Assembly: GCA_026126105.1 (NCBI GenBank)
Contig: JAHCJV010000015.1
Location: 1-64,000 of the forward strand
Length of the DNA stretch: 64,000 nucleotides
DNA from: Enhydrobacter sp.
GTDB taxonomy: Bacteria; Pseudomonadota; Alphaproteobacteria; Reyranellales; Reyranellaceae
Reading direction: 5' to 3'
Shown here: in pieces, positions 1-8,162 of the stretch
Position numbering within the stretch: position 1 is the first letter of the stretch
Layout of the letters: each line of letters opens with the position of its first letter
The notes under the pieces: generated by a model
What the model saw: the letters and a program-made list of their open reading frames with translations, nothing else
What the model was told of the DNA's origin: nothing
Databases searched by the model: none
Position numbers and translations under genes: made by a program

Positions 1-435
1 CAGCACGGTGTCTTCGAGCTTCATGCCTCGATCGAACGGCCCTTCCGGTTTGCCCATGACATAGGGAGACCGGGTCATGCCCTCGACGCCGCCGGCGATC
101 ATCATGTCGGCCTCGCCGAGCTTGACGGCGCGCGCCGCGTGGCCCGCAGCCTCGAGGCCGGAACCGCACAGGCGATTGACGGTGGCACCGGCCACCTCCA
201 CGGGCAGGCCGGCGAGCAGGCCCGCCATCCGCGCGACGTTGCGATTGTCCTCTCCGGCCTGGTTGACGCAACCATAGATGACGTCGTCGACGGAGCCCCA
301 GTCGACGGAACCGTTCCGCTGCATCAGCGCCTTGATCGGATGCGCGGCCAAATCGTCGACACGAACCGCGGCGAGGCCGCCATTGTAGCGCCCGACGGGC
401 GTACGGATGGCATCGCAGATATAGGCTTCGGTCAT
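1..435 (-). CDS. Thiolase (acetyl-CoA acetyltransferase family), N-terminal part
   Basis: The first 145 codons of a thiolase are visible; the rest lies beyond the left edge. The protein opens MTEAYICDAIRTPVGRYNGG, the classic thiolase start. The acylated cysteine sits at residue 90 in NRLCGSGLEA, and the AGGVEGMTRSPYVM segment follows. The tract resembles beta-ketoadipyl-CoA or acetyl-CoA thiolases (PcaF/PhaA type), which cleave or form 3-oxoacyl-CoA in the cytoplasm. The exact substrate cannot be told from this part. The ATG at 433-435 is preceded by a GGGAGC-like ribosome site. It lies downstream of btaB on the same strand, but a strong hairpin separates them, so it may not be co-transcribed. 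Confidence 0.9.
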   Translation of the reverse strand, partial: MTEAYICDAIRTPVGRYNGGLAAVRVDDLAAHPIKALMQRNGSVDWGSVDDVIYGCVNQAGEDNRNVARMAGLLAGLPVEVAGATVNRLCGSGLEAAGHAARAVKLGEADMMIAGGVEGMTRSPYVMGKPEGPFDRGMKLEDTVL

Positions 436-462
436 CGTTGGAGCTCCCGGGTCACGGCCGTC

Positions 463-485
463 GGCGACCGGTAGCACCGGTCGCC
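463..485 (-). terminator. Perfect hairpin between btaB and the thiolase
   Basis: A 10-bp perfect inverted repeat (GGCGACCGGT / ACCGGTCGCC) with a 3-base loop lies in the 86-base gap between the btaB stop and the thiolase start. It has no T-run on either strand, so it is a weak candidate for intrinsic termination. It could be an RNA-stabilising or partly terminating structure. Confidence 0.4.
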
Positions 486-521
486 TGCATTGCCAATGCC
501 CCTGCGGCAGGCCTGCCTTGC

Positions 522-1160
522 TCAATGGCGACGGCAGACTGCCAGCTGGGCGTAGCCCCGGAACGGATGGTCGACGACGAACCGAACTGCAAGTGCTGAA
601 AGGCGAGCTTCCAGTCCGTCTCTCGGCACGACACCGAACAAACCGAGCCAGTTCCGCAGGTTTCTCCGGAGCGAAACCGGCAGTCGCTCCAGGCGACCGA
701 AATCGACGATGTGCAACTCGCCTTCTGGCGACAGCAAGGCACTCGCTCGTTCCAGCGCTACTGTCTAGTCCGGGATCATGGAGAGGCTGTAGGAGAAGAA
801 AATCCGAGAAAAGTCCGAACGCCCGAATGTCGCGCCCGGATCGAATGTCGTGGCGTCCGCCCACGCCAGTTCGACGCGTCGGGCGAGACCCGATCGCTCG
901 ACTCGCCGACTGGCAGTCACGAGCATCTCACGCGAGACGTCGATGCCGTAACAGACGGCCTCGGGATAGAGACGGGCGGCCCACAGCAGGTTGCGGGCCG
1001 TGCCGCAGCCGATCTCCAGCACCGCCCCGCCAGGCGGCGGGGCGAGGCCCTCGATCAATCGGTCGCGCCCCAGGAGATAGTATTTGCGGGTCGGATCGTA
1101 GATGTGACGCTGAAAACGATAAAGCCGGTCCATCGTCGTTGCAGGGCCGGCGATGTTCAC
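522..1160 (-). pseudogene. btaB: BtaB, diacylglycerylhomoserine N-methyltransferase, interrupted by an in-frame amber codon
   Basis: BtaB trimethylates diacylglycerylhomoserine with S-adenosylmethionine to give the betaine lipid DGTS. The SAM-binding motif VLEIGCGT is at residues 47-54, after a typical N-terminus (MDRLYRFQRHIYDPTRKYYL). The frame is open for 131 codons to FFSYSLSMIPD, hits TAG at 765-767, then continues in the same frame for 80 codons (LLSPEGELHIVDFGRLERLP...) to a TGA at 522-524. Total length of about 212 residues matches intact BtaB. By family pattern the position after SMIPD/P is usually Trp, so one TGG-to-TAG change explains it. The GTG start overlaps the btaA stop (GTGA), implying translational coupling. 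It could be a true null, a sequencing error or a read-through case. Confidence 0.85.
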
Positions 1161-2389
1161 GACTTCAATACGTAGAGGTGGAAGCCGCCATAAATGGCCG
1201 AACGGTCACGCGCCGACAGCGCTGCTGACAACTCCGCCTCATAGTGCCAGCGCGACAGCAAATCCGGCGCCAGTCGGCCGGGCAGCAGCGACGGTTCGGC
1301 GGCAGTGCGGAAGATCACCCGCGCCTCAGGTCGCGCCGTGCGACCGATCTCCCTCCACAGGGCGTCGAGCTGATCGTCGGTCATCCAGTCCTGAGCATCG
1401 AGGAGAACATACCGATCGCACGACGAATCGGGGCAGGATGCGAGATACTCCGTGAAGGAGCGATTGAGGACCTCGACCCTGTCGACCCTGGAACGGATGG
1501 TGTCGAAGTGCTCGGGACGAAGATAGGGAGGCAGGGGTCCGCGGGGGCCGCTCGGGTAGCCTCTGCCGAAGGCCTGCCAGGCGAAGTAGTTCTGCTCGAG
1601 ACTGAAGCCACAGGCGAGGCGCTCCACGCGTGCGCGCAGTACGCGGTGCATGTCGCGCCCCTGCGCGAGCTCGTCATATTGCGCGGGCGGAATACCCAAT
1701 CCGTACAGTGAAAGCCGGCTGGAAGTCACCCAACGTATCGACGGCTTGTCGAACAAGGGAGCCAACATCACCTCGAAGAAGCGGCGTTGCTCTTCGAGAG
1801 TCTGCGCGCTCAACAGAAGTCGCGGATCGACGCCGTGCAACCGGGCGGCGAGGTGCCCGAGGCCAATGAAGCGGCCCAACACCCCATGCCGATGGGCGCA
1901 TCTGGCAAAGATCGAGATACGCCGACGACCAAGCTGGAACAGGCTGCGGCCTTCCCAATAGCGACGGCTGTGCCCATCGAGATGCGGCGCGATCAGCCGA
2001 TCAAAGGCCGCGATGTTGGCCTCGGCGTCGGCTGCACCGAAGAAGCGATAGAACGCCTCCCATGACGGCAGCCGGCTGGCGGCGACCAGCTTCAAGTGGT
2101 TGAGCGCCACATGGGCACTGCTGAGATCGACTGCAGTGATGCGGGCGGGATCGCCGGTCAGGTAGGACAGCACGTTGCAGCCGCCCGAGGCGATCGTCAC
2201 GATATGGCTGTCCGGCTGCAGCGCCAGTGCCTCGAGATCGACTTCGGGATCCTCCCAGATCTGGGTATAGACCAGCCCGCGAAAGAGGCGCTCGAACAGC
2301 TTCTCGAGGAGTCCTTCGCGGCTCAACGCCCGGTGGCGTCGTACGGCAAGTTTGAGGCGCAAATCGATATCGGCCCGCGGATAGATCAA
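1157..2389 (-). CDS. btaA: BtaA, SAM:diacylglycerol 3-amino-3-carboxypropyltransferase
   Basis: BtaA transfers the 3-amino-3-carboxypropyl group of S-adenosylmethionine to diacylglycerol, the first step of DGTS betaine-lipid synthesis; such lipids usually replace phospholipids under phosphate limitation. The 410-residue length and DUF3419-like sequence fit. The tract LVYTQIWEDPEVDLEALAL (39-57) precedes a methyltransferase-like nucleotide site (TIASGGCNVLSYLTGDPARI, from residue 65). The start is TTG at 2387-2389 with GGAG eight bases upstream, and a stop codon just upstream in frame leaves no earlier choice. It overlaps btaB by 4 bases. The next gene, ogt, diverges, leaving a 75-base gap for both promoters. 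Confidence 0.93.
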   Translation of the reverse strand: MIYPRADIDLRLKLAVRRHRALSREGLLEKLFERLFRGLVYTQIWEDPEVDLEALALQPDSHIVTIASGGCNVLSYLTGDPARITAVDLSSAHVALNHLKLVAASRLPSWEAFYRFFGAADAEANIAAFDRLIAPHLDGHSRRYWEGRSLFQLGRRRISIFARCAHRHGVLGRFIGLGHLAARLHGVDPRLLLSAQTLEEQRRFFEVMLAPLFDKPSIRWVTSSRLSLYGLGIPPAQYDELAQGRDMHRVLRARVERLACGFSLEQNYFAWQAFGRGYPSGPRGPLPPYLRPEHFDTIRSRVDRVEVLNRSFTEYLASCPDSSCDRYVLLDAQDWMTDDQLDALWREIGRTARPEARVIFRTAAEPSLLPGRLAPDLLSRWHYEAELSAALSARDRSAIYGGFHLYVLKS

Positions 2390-2464
2390 TCCAAGGACTC
2401 CAGTTTAGGGTCAACCCTCGCAACATAATGCGTATCAGTGCCAGTTTGATGACAAGGTATCGAT

Positions 2465-3028
2465 ATGACTGCTCCAGGCTACACACTGTTCGATACGCCG
2501 ATCGGCACCTGCGGACTCGTCTGGCACGACGAAAAAGTCGTCGGCCTGCGACTGCCCGAGTCCAGTCCCCCTGTCACGCGGGCCCGGATCGTGCGCCGCT
2601 GGCCGCCAGCCAAGGAGCAGGCGCCGCCGCCAGGCATGCAGAAAGTCATCGATCGCGTGCTCGCCTTGCTTGCGGGCAATCAAGTCGATCTCAGCGACGT
2701 GCCGCTCGACTTCGGCGCCGCGCCCGAGTTCCATAAGCGCGCTTACGAAATCGCGCGGAAGATTCCCCCCGGCCAGACGATGACCTACGGCGACATCGCC
2801 AAGCGTCTCGGCGTGCCGCGTGAGTCGCGCGAGGTCGGCCAGGCGATGGGAAAGAACCCGATCGCGATCATCATGCCCTGCCATCGCGTACTGGGCGCAG
2901 ACGGCAAGATGGGCGGCTTCTCAGCCAATGGCGGCATCGCTACAAAGCGACGTATCCTCCAGATAGAGGGCGCGGCTGCGGTGAGCGCCGGCCCCTTGTT
3001 TGCTGGGCTTGACCGACATCGCAACTGA
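2465..3028 (+). CDS. ogt: Methylated-DNA--protein-cysteine methyltransferase
   Basis: This suicide repair enzyme takes O6-methyl (or O4-methylthymine) adducts from DNA onto its own cysteine. The 187-residue protein has the C-terminal DNA-binding domain from about residue 85, with MTYGDIAKRLGVP (106-118), the arginine-finger region SREVGQAMGKNP, and the active-site motif PCHRV with Cys139. The N-terminal RNase H-like domain is short and lacks an Ada-type zinc site, so this is the stand-alone Ogt/MGT form. A divergent promoter region is shared with btaA. Regulation is not visible. Confidence 0.93.
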   Translation: MTAPGYTLFDTPIGTCGLVWHDEKVVGLRLPESSPPVTRARIVRRWPPAKEQAPPPGMQKVIDRVLALLAGNQVDLSDVPLDFGAAPEFHKRAYEIARKIPPGQTMTYGDIAKRLGVPRESREVGQAMGKNPIAIIMPCHRVLGADGKMGGFSANGGIATKRRILQIEGAAAVSAGPLFAGLDRHRN

Positions 3029-3169
3029 ACTTTCGAGATATGGTTGCAGGCATCGAGTGATATGGCTGTGTCCGGTAGCTGCGCGATTTCCAGTGGATCG
3101 TCGCTAACCTGAATGCGCAGATGAACGGCGAAATCGACCATCGCGTGGAACTCGACCAAGGTGAACCCG

Positions 3170-3472
3170 ATGCGAAGAACAATGACGGTAGCATTGGCCT
3201 CGGCGCTGCTGACCTCGCCGGCAGCTGCCCAGGATATCCCGCTTGGAAGCAGGCTTGCCGTACGCTGGTGCATGGCATGTCATGTCGTAGAATCCGGACA
3301 GAGGACGGCCACCGACAACGCGCCGACCTTCGAGGCAATAGCTGCCCGGCCCGGCACCACGTCGAGTTCGCTCGACCGCTATCTTTCCACAGGGCACACG
3401 CTCATGCCCGACTTCTCGCTCAGCTCCAGCGAGCGCGACGCGCTGGTCGCCTACATCCTGAGCCTGCGCTAA
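3170..3472 (+). CDS. Small periplasmic c-type cytochrome
   Basis: A 100-residue protein with a signal peptide (MRRTMTVALASALLTSPAAA) exported to the periplasm, one haem-attachment motif CMACH at 34-38, and a likely axial methionine at Met79 (TLMPDF). The C-terminal helix SSSERDALVAYILSL is typical of class I cytochromes c. It should carry one electron; its partners are unknown and no oxidase or dehydrogenase is adjacent. I chose ATG 3170 because AAGGTGA precedes it by 5 bases; a GTG at 3161 is in frame but poorly placed. Confidence 0.85.
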   Translation: MRRTMTVALASALLTSPAAAQDIPLGSRLAVRWCMACHVVESGQRTATDNAPTFEAIAARPGTTSSSLDRYLSTGHTLMPDFSLSSSERDALVAYILSLR

Positions 3473-3575
3473 CTGGCAAATTTGCGGAACAGTCTCGCGA
3501 TGGCCCGATCGCGTCGTCATGAGGAGCGTCCATGCGCCACTGGAGTGACACGTTCGCCATGACATAATCCGTGGC

Positions 3576-4970
3576 ATGGCACTTCCTTTCTCCAACACTG
3601 CCGGCCGCACGCTCGAACGTCTGCGCAACGCCTTCGTCGACACTGCACGCGGTGCGCGCGAGGTCGTCGGCGCGCCCCTGCGACACGACCTGCCCGACGA
3701 CGACATCCCGCGGCTCAAGAACCGCATCGACGCCTGCCTCGAGGGCAAGGGCGGAGAGACGGCACGGCGCGGGCGCGCGGCGGAGCTGGGGCAGGCCTAC
3801 CTGTCGCTCTCGCCGGCCGGTCGTAAGAGATTCCTGCTGACCCTGGCGCACGACTACGGGCTGTCGCGAGAGGCGGCACTGGCCGAAGTGGAGCGCTGGA
3901 AGACGACCAAGGAGCCTCCGCGGACCTTGGTGAAGACGCTCGAACCTCCCGCCGTGCGGCTGCTGCGCGAATTCGTCGGCGTGCCGCAGGGCGTGAAATT
4001 CGTCGTCGACTTGCGCGCCGAGCTGCTGGCGCTGGGCCGCAATGATGCCGCGGCGCGGACCCTGAGCGAGGACCTGCGGCCGTTGCTCGGCGCGTGGTTC
4101 GACGTCGCCTTTCTCGACCTTGTGCGCATCGACTGGCACGCCCCGGCGGCACTGCTCGAGAAGCTCGTCGTGTACGAAGCGGTGCATGCTATCCGCTCGT
4201 GGCGCGACATCAAGAACCGGCTCGATTCTGACCGGCGCTGCTTCGCCTTTTTCCACCCACGCATGCCTAACGAGCCGTTGATCTTCGTCGAGGTCGCCCT
4301 CGTGAACGGCCTTGCCGGCAACGTGCAGCGTCTGCTCGATGCGAAGGCCGAGACCAGCGATCCGCAAAGCGCCAACACGGCGATATTCTACTCGATCTCC
4401 AACTGCCAACAGGGTCTCGCCGGCATCAGCTTCGGCAACTTTCTTATCAAGCGCGTGGCCGAGCAGCTTGCCCGTGACCTGCCCAACATCCGCGACTTCG
4501 CCACTCTGTCACCCATTCCCGGCCTGCGCCGCCACATCGACGAACGCCTGAAGGGCGAAGGTGACTCCGCCCTGACCCAAAGCGAGATCGCCTCGCTGGT
4601 TCCCGTGACCGATGCAGCTGCCGGGGCTGCTGCCGTGCGCAAGCTTCTTGATCGGCCCATCTGGTGGGAGGTGCCCGCAATCGACAAGGCACTCCGCCCG
4701 ATTCTGACGCGCATGGCCGCGCGCTATCTCACCAGCACCGACGAGAAGGGCCGTGCGCTCGATGGCGTCGCGCACTTCCATCTCGGCAATGGCGCGATCG
4801 TCGAGCGGATCAACTGGATCGCCGACACCAGCACCAACGGTCTGAAGCAGTCCTACGCGATGATGGTGAACTACCGCTACAAGCTCAGCGAGGTCGACGC
4901 CAACCACGAGGCCTATGCCACAGGAAAGGTCATCGCCAGCCGGGAGGTGCGGGCGCTCGCGAAGGGGTAA
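3576..4970 (+). CDS. Malonyl-CoA decarboxylase
   Basis: Converts malonyl-CoA to acetyl-CoA and CO2, either to use malonate or to keep malonyl-CoA low during fatty-acid oxidation. The 464-residue protein matches the whole family: an N-terminal helical region (1-150), the signature HPRMPNEPLIFVEVAL (227-242), FYSISNCQQGLAGISFGNFL (271-290), the catalytic-serine segment ATLSPIPGL (about Ser312), and the histidine-bearing FHLGNGAIVERINWIAD segment near residue 400. The C-terminal ASREV is family-like and is not a clear targeting signal here. There is no malonyl-CoA synthetase next to it. The ATG at 3576 has only a weak ribosome site. Confidence 0.95.
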   Translation: MALPFSNTAGRTLERLRNAFVDTARGAREVVGAPLRHDLPDDDIPRLKNRIDACLEGKGGETARRGRAAELGQAYLSLSPAGRKRFLLTLAHDYGLSREAALAEVERWKTTKEPPRTLVKTLEPPAVRLLREFVGVPQGVKFVVDLRAELLALGRNDAAARTLSEDLRPLLGAWFDVAFLDLVRIDWHAPAALLEKLVVYEAVHAIRSWRDIKNRLDSDRRCFAFFHPRMPNEPLIFVEVALVNGLAGNVQRLLDAKAETSDPQSANTAIFYSISNCQQGLAGISFGNFLIKRVAEQLARDLPNIRDFATLSPIPGLRRHIDERLKGEGDSALTQSEIASLVPVTDAAAGAAAVRKLLDRPIWWEVPAIDKALRPILTRMAARYLTSTDEKGRALDGVAHFHLGNGAIVERINWIADTSTNGLKQSYAMMVNYRYKLSEVDANHEAYATGKVIASREVRALAKG

Positions 4971-5017
4971 CAGCTCTCACAGCGGTAACCGCCGTCGCCC
5001 CATTCGCTGGCGGTCCA

Positions 5018-5950
5018 TCATCTGTTGAGATAGTTCAGCTGCAACCCTGGACGGGGCCATTCGAAGCTGACCAGCTTGCCGGTCATCGACAGGGTGGCGA
5101 ACGCCGTGCGCAGATCCTTGCCGCCGAAGCAGACGTTGGTGACCATCGGATCGGGCAGCTTGAACTGCACGACCGTCTGGCCATCGGGAGAAATGTCCGA
5201 AACTGCGCCGGTGATCAGGGTGGCAACGCAGATGTGGCCGGCCGAATCGACCGCCAGCGAATCGAACATCTGGTAGCCGCCGAGGCCCGCAATCACCCGG
5301 CCCTTCTCGCCGCGGTAGGGTCCGTTGGCATCCTTGATCTCACCCGGCGCGGACAGATCGAACGCCCAGCAGCGCGCGGTCGGCGTCTCGACGACATAAA
5401 GCGTCTTCTCGTCGGGTGACAGGCCGCAGCCGTTCGGCCGCTCGAGCGGAAACACCTTCTGCTCGATCTTCGAGCCGTCCGCCCTGGCGTAGTAGACTGC
5501 GCCGCGATCGCTGTCGTGTTCACGCGTCTTGCCGAGATCGGTGAACCAGAAGCCGCCATCCTTGTCGAATACGAGGTCGTTCGGGCCGTTCAGCTTGCGG
5601 CCGTTGCACGACTCGTAGAGCGTCTCGAACTTGCCGGTCTCGGGATCGACCATCTGGATCGAGCCCGTCTTGTACGCGGCCGGCTGCGTGCCGGGGAACA
5701 GGCGGCCATCCGGCCGCTCGATCCAGTTGAAGCCGCCGTTATTGCACACATAGATCTTGCCGTTCGGCCCCATCGCCGCGCCGTTCGGACCGCCCCCGAG
5801 CTTGGCCACTATGTGTTGCTTGCCGTCGGGTGTCACGCGGGTCAGCGTCTCGCGCGCTATCTCGACCAGGATCACCGAGCCATCCGGCATGGAGATCGGG
5901 CCCTCGGGGAATTTCAGGCCCGAGGTGATTTCCTTGTGCGGCGTCGTCAT
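5018..5950 (-). CDS. SMP-30/gluconolactonase-family lactonase
   Basis: A 310-residue six-bladed beta-propeller of the SMP-30/LRE family, which binds divalent metal and hydrolyses sugar or related lactones. Family marks seen are LKFPEGPISMPDGSVILVEI near the N-terminus with the metal-binding Glu, NGPNDLVFDKDGGFWFTDLG in the middle, and ERPNGCGLSPDEKTLYVVET with its Asn/Asp ligands. No signal peptide is present, so it is cytoplasmic. The ATG at 5948-5950 is 13 bases from the stop of the upstream hydratase gene, suggesting one operon with both hydratases and a role in catabolism. The substrate is unknown. Confidence 0.88.
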   Translation of the reverse strand: MTTPHKEITSGLKFPEGPISMPDGSVILVEIARETLTRVTPDGKQHIVAKLGGGPNGAAMGPNGKIYVCNNGGFNWIERPDGRLFPGTQPAAYKTGSIQMVDPETGKFETLYESCNGRKLNGPNDLVFDKDGGFWFTDLGKTREHDSDRGAVYYARADGSKIEQKVFPLERPNGCGLSPDEKTLYVVETPTARCWAFDLSAPGEIKDANGPYRGEKGRVIAGLGGYQMFDSLAVDSAGHICVATLITGAVSDISPDGQTVVQFKLPDPMVTNVCFGGKDLRTAFATLSMTGKLVSFEWPRPGLQLNYLNR

Positions 5951-5963
5951 CGCGTCTCTCCCG

Positions 5964-6752
5964 TCATTTCCCTTTGAAATTCGCCTTGCGCTTGGCGAGG
6001 AAGGCCTGCACGCCCTCCTTGAAATCCTCGCTCTTGCCCAACTCGCGCTGGAAGTCGCGCTCGACGTCGAGCTGCGCGCTGAGATCATTGCCGCTCGCCT
6101 TGTTCATCGCTTCCTTGATGCGCGCGAGCGACAGGGTCGGGCCATCGGCCAACCGACGGGCGAGATCGGTGGCGGTCTTCATCAGCTCGGCATCCTCGAC
6201 GACGTCCCAGATCAGGCCCCATTCCTTGGCCTGCTCGGCCTTGATCTGCGGCGCCAGCATGGTGAGGGCGCGCGCGCGCGCATCACCGACCAGGCGCGGC
6301 AGGAACCAGGTGCTGCCGCCGTCGGGCAGCAGGCCGATCCGGGCAAAAGCCTGCAGGAACGAGGCCGACTTGCCCGCGACGGCGATGTCGGCGGCCATCG
6401 CGAAGCTCATGCCCACGCCCGCCGCCACGCCGTTGACCGCCGCCACGATGGGCTTGGGCAGGGCGCGCATGGAGCGGATCACCGGATTGAAGAACATCTC
6501 CAGCGCAGAACCGGAGTCGGCCGTCGGACCATTCTCGCGATCGGGATCCGCGAGGTCGGCGCCGGCGCAGAAGCCGCGGCCCGCTCCTGTCAGCAGCACG
6601 GCGCGCACGGAGCCGTCAGCCGCGATGTCCTCCCAGGCCGACTTGATCTCGCCGATCATCTTGCGCGAGACGGCGTTCAGCTTCTCGGGCTGGCTGAGGG
6701 TGAGCGTGGCCAAGCCGTCAGCCTTGACCAGGGTGATCTGCGTATAGGTCAT
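5964..6752 (-). CDS. Enoyl-CoA hydratase/isomerase (PaaG-like)
   Basis: A 262-residue crotonase-fold protein. The first oxyanion-hole segment is GRGFCAGADL, the second is in NGVAAGVGMS, and the acid segment IGLLPDGGSTWFLPRLVG carries the Asp found in PaaG-type isomerases rather than the Glu pair of true hydratases. It may act on an unsaturated or epoxy acyl-CoA, but the substrate is not known. It is similar along its whole length to the next gene upstream, 4 bases away, so the pair arose by duplication. Membership of an operon with the SMP-30 protein is likely from spacing. Confidence 0.88.
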   Translation of the reverse strand: MTYTQITLVKADGLATLTLSQPEKLNAVSRKMIGEIKSAWEDIAADGSVRAVLLTGAGRGFCAGADLADPDRENGPTADSGSALEMFFNPVIRSMRALPKPIVAAVNGVAAGVGMSFAMAADIAVAGKSASFLQAFARIGLLPDGGSTWFLPRLVGDARARALTMLAPQIKAEQAKEWGLIWDVVEDAELMKTATDLARRLADGPTLSLARIKEAMNKASGNDLSAQLDVERDFQRELGKSEDFKEGVQAFLAKRKANFKGK

Positions 6753-6756
6753 CGTC

Positions 6757-7554
6757 TCATCGTCCTGTGAATTGTGCCGGCCGCTTGGCGAGGAATGCCG
6801 CGACCCCTTCCTTGTTGTCGGCGCTCTTGCCGAGCCGACGCTGGCTATCACGCTCGAGGTCGAGCTGCTGGTCGAGCGTGTTGGTCGCCGCCGCGTTGAT
6901 CGCCAGCTTGATCGCCGCGTAGGACAGCGTCGGGCCGGCGGCAAGCCGGCGGGCAAGAGCAGTCGCCTCGTCCATCAGCGCCGCATCGTCGACGACCTGC
7001 CAGATCATGCCCATACGGGCCGCCTCCTCGGCCGGCACTGACGTTCCAAGCATGCCAAGCGCCCGGGCACGGCCGTCGCCTACCGTACGGGGCAAAAAAT
7101 AGGTGCCGCCTAGGTCGGGCATCAGCGAGATGCGCACGAAGGCCTGGTCGAAACGTGCCGAGCGGGCCGCCAGGACGATGTCACAGGCGAGGGCGAGGTT
7201 GGCGCCGCCGCCTGCCGCAACGCCGTTGATCGCGCCGACGATCGGCTTGGGCAACTCCCGCATGGCACGGATCATGGGGTTGAACAGGCGGTCCATGTTG
7301 GCGCCGAGGTCCGGCGGCTCCTGGGCCGACGCATCGACCGTGCCGCCACCGGCCAGATCGGCGCCAGCGCAGAAGCCGCGGCCCGTCCCGGTCAGCAGCA
7401 CCGCGCGAATGGCAGGATCGTCCTTGGCCCGTGCCAGCTCACGGTTCATCGCGTCAATCAACGCATTGTTCATGGCGTTCAGCCGCGTCGGGCGATTGAG
7501 CGTGAGGGCCAGAATGCCGCCATCGAAGGCGGACAGGACAGGGGGTTCATCCAT
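6757..7554 (-). CDS. Enoyl-CoA hydratase/isomerase, paralogue of the next gene
   Basis: A 265-residue crotonase-fold protein sharing with its neighbour the GRGFCAGADL oxyanion segment, the NGVAAGGGAN segment and the acid segment SLMPDLGGTYFLPRTVG (Asp type). The C-terminal tail, SADNKEGVAAFLAKRPAQF, is also shared. I chose ATG at 7552-7554 because the conserved N-terminus begins just after it; ATG 7582-7584 would add ten residues. It is first in the likely three-gene unit with the second hydratase and the lactonase. Acyl-CoA substrate unknown. Confidence 0.87.
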   Translation of the reverse strand: MDEPPVLSAFDGGILALTLNRPTRLNAMNNALIDAMNRELARAKDDPAIRAVLLTGTGRGFCAGADLAGGGTVDASAQEPPDLGANMDRLFNPMIRAMRELPKPIVGAINGVAAGGGANLALACDIVLAARSARFDQAFVRISLMPDLGGTYFLPRTVGDGRARALGMLGTSVPAEEAARMGMIWQVVDDAALMDEATALARRLAAGPTLSYAAIKLAINAAATNTLDQQLDLERDSQRRLGKSADNKEGVAAFLAKRPAQFTGR

Positions 7555-7644
7555 CGGCCGCAGACTGGCACGAGGAGAAGGCATGCGCCAACTCGTCTGC
7601 GCCAGCGCGGACATGTCGCGTCGCAGGGCGGACCGCGCTTTCGT

Positions 7645-8103
7645 ATGTCCGACACAATGGCGAACATCCTGATTCTGGTCGGCACTGAGTCGGGCAATGC
7701 CCAGATGGTGGCCGACGCACTGAAACCGGTGCTGGACACGGCCGGCCATAACGTCGACGTGACCGACAAGGCGGCGAGCAAGGCCGATCTCGAGGCGCAC
7801 GACGTGCTGCTGGTGGTTTGTGCGACGCATGGCTCGGGCGACATACCGACCAATATCCTGCCGCTGGCCGAGACGCTGCAGCGCGAGCGGCCCGACCTGT
7901 CGGGACATCGTTACGGCGTGATCGCGCTCGGCGACATGACCTATCAGGACACCTACTGTGGGGGTGGCAAGAAGGTCGACAAAGTGTTCGAACTCTGCGG
8001 CGCCAGGAAGCTCGGCCAGCGGCTCGAGGTCGACGCCTCCTCCCAGCCGCTGCCCGACGAGGAAGCGCTGGGCTGGATCGAGGGCTGGAAGACGCTCGTC
8101 TGA
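7645..8103 (+). CDS. Flavodoxin (MioC-like)
   Basis: A 152-residue short-chain flavodoxin. The FMN phosphate loop is GTESGNAQ near the N-terminus, the isoalloxazine-contact loop THGSGDIPTN lies in the middle, and ALGDMTYQDTYCGGGKK is the third flavin loop, all in the order expected. It is a cytoplasmic one- or two-electron carrier; MioC in E. coli is implicated in biotin synthesis, but nothing here shows the partner. A second ATG five codons in (MANILIL) is the more usual flavodoxin start and could be the real one. It diverges from the hydratase operon. Confidence 0.88.
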   Translation: MSDTMANILILVGTESGNAQMVADALKPVLDTAGHNVDVTDKAASKADLEAHDVLLVVCATHGSGDIPTNILPLAETLQRERPDLSGHRYGVIALGDMTYQDTYCGGGKKVDKVFELCGARKLGQRLEVDASSQPLPDEEALGWIEGWKTLV

Positions 8104-8114
8104 CCCGACCGTCC

Positions 8115-8128
8115 TTGATCCAGATCAA
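8115..8128 (+). promoter_or_regulatory. Perfect FNR/FixK-type box upstream of the hemerythrin gene
   Basis: TTGATCCAGATCAA is a perfect TTGAT-N4-ATCAA palindrome, the consensus of FNR/FixK/ANR/DNR regulators (CRP superfamily). It lies between the flavodoxin stop (8103) and the hemerythrin-like start (8163). Its centre is about 41.5 bases upstream of that ATG, which is the class II activator distance if transcription starts near the start codon. Confidence 0.75.
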
Positions 8129-8162
8129 GGGCCTTTGACTCGTCCTGTGGCCTGCTTGCGTC

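Noticed and set aside
3540..3576. Promoter with GTGACA and CATAAT before malonyl-CoA decarboxylase
   Set aside because: The two hexamers are only 12 bases apart, too close for a sigma-70-type promoter.
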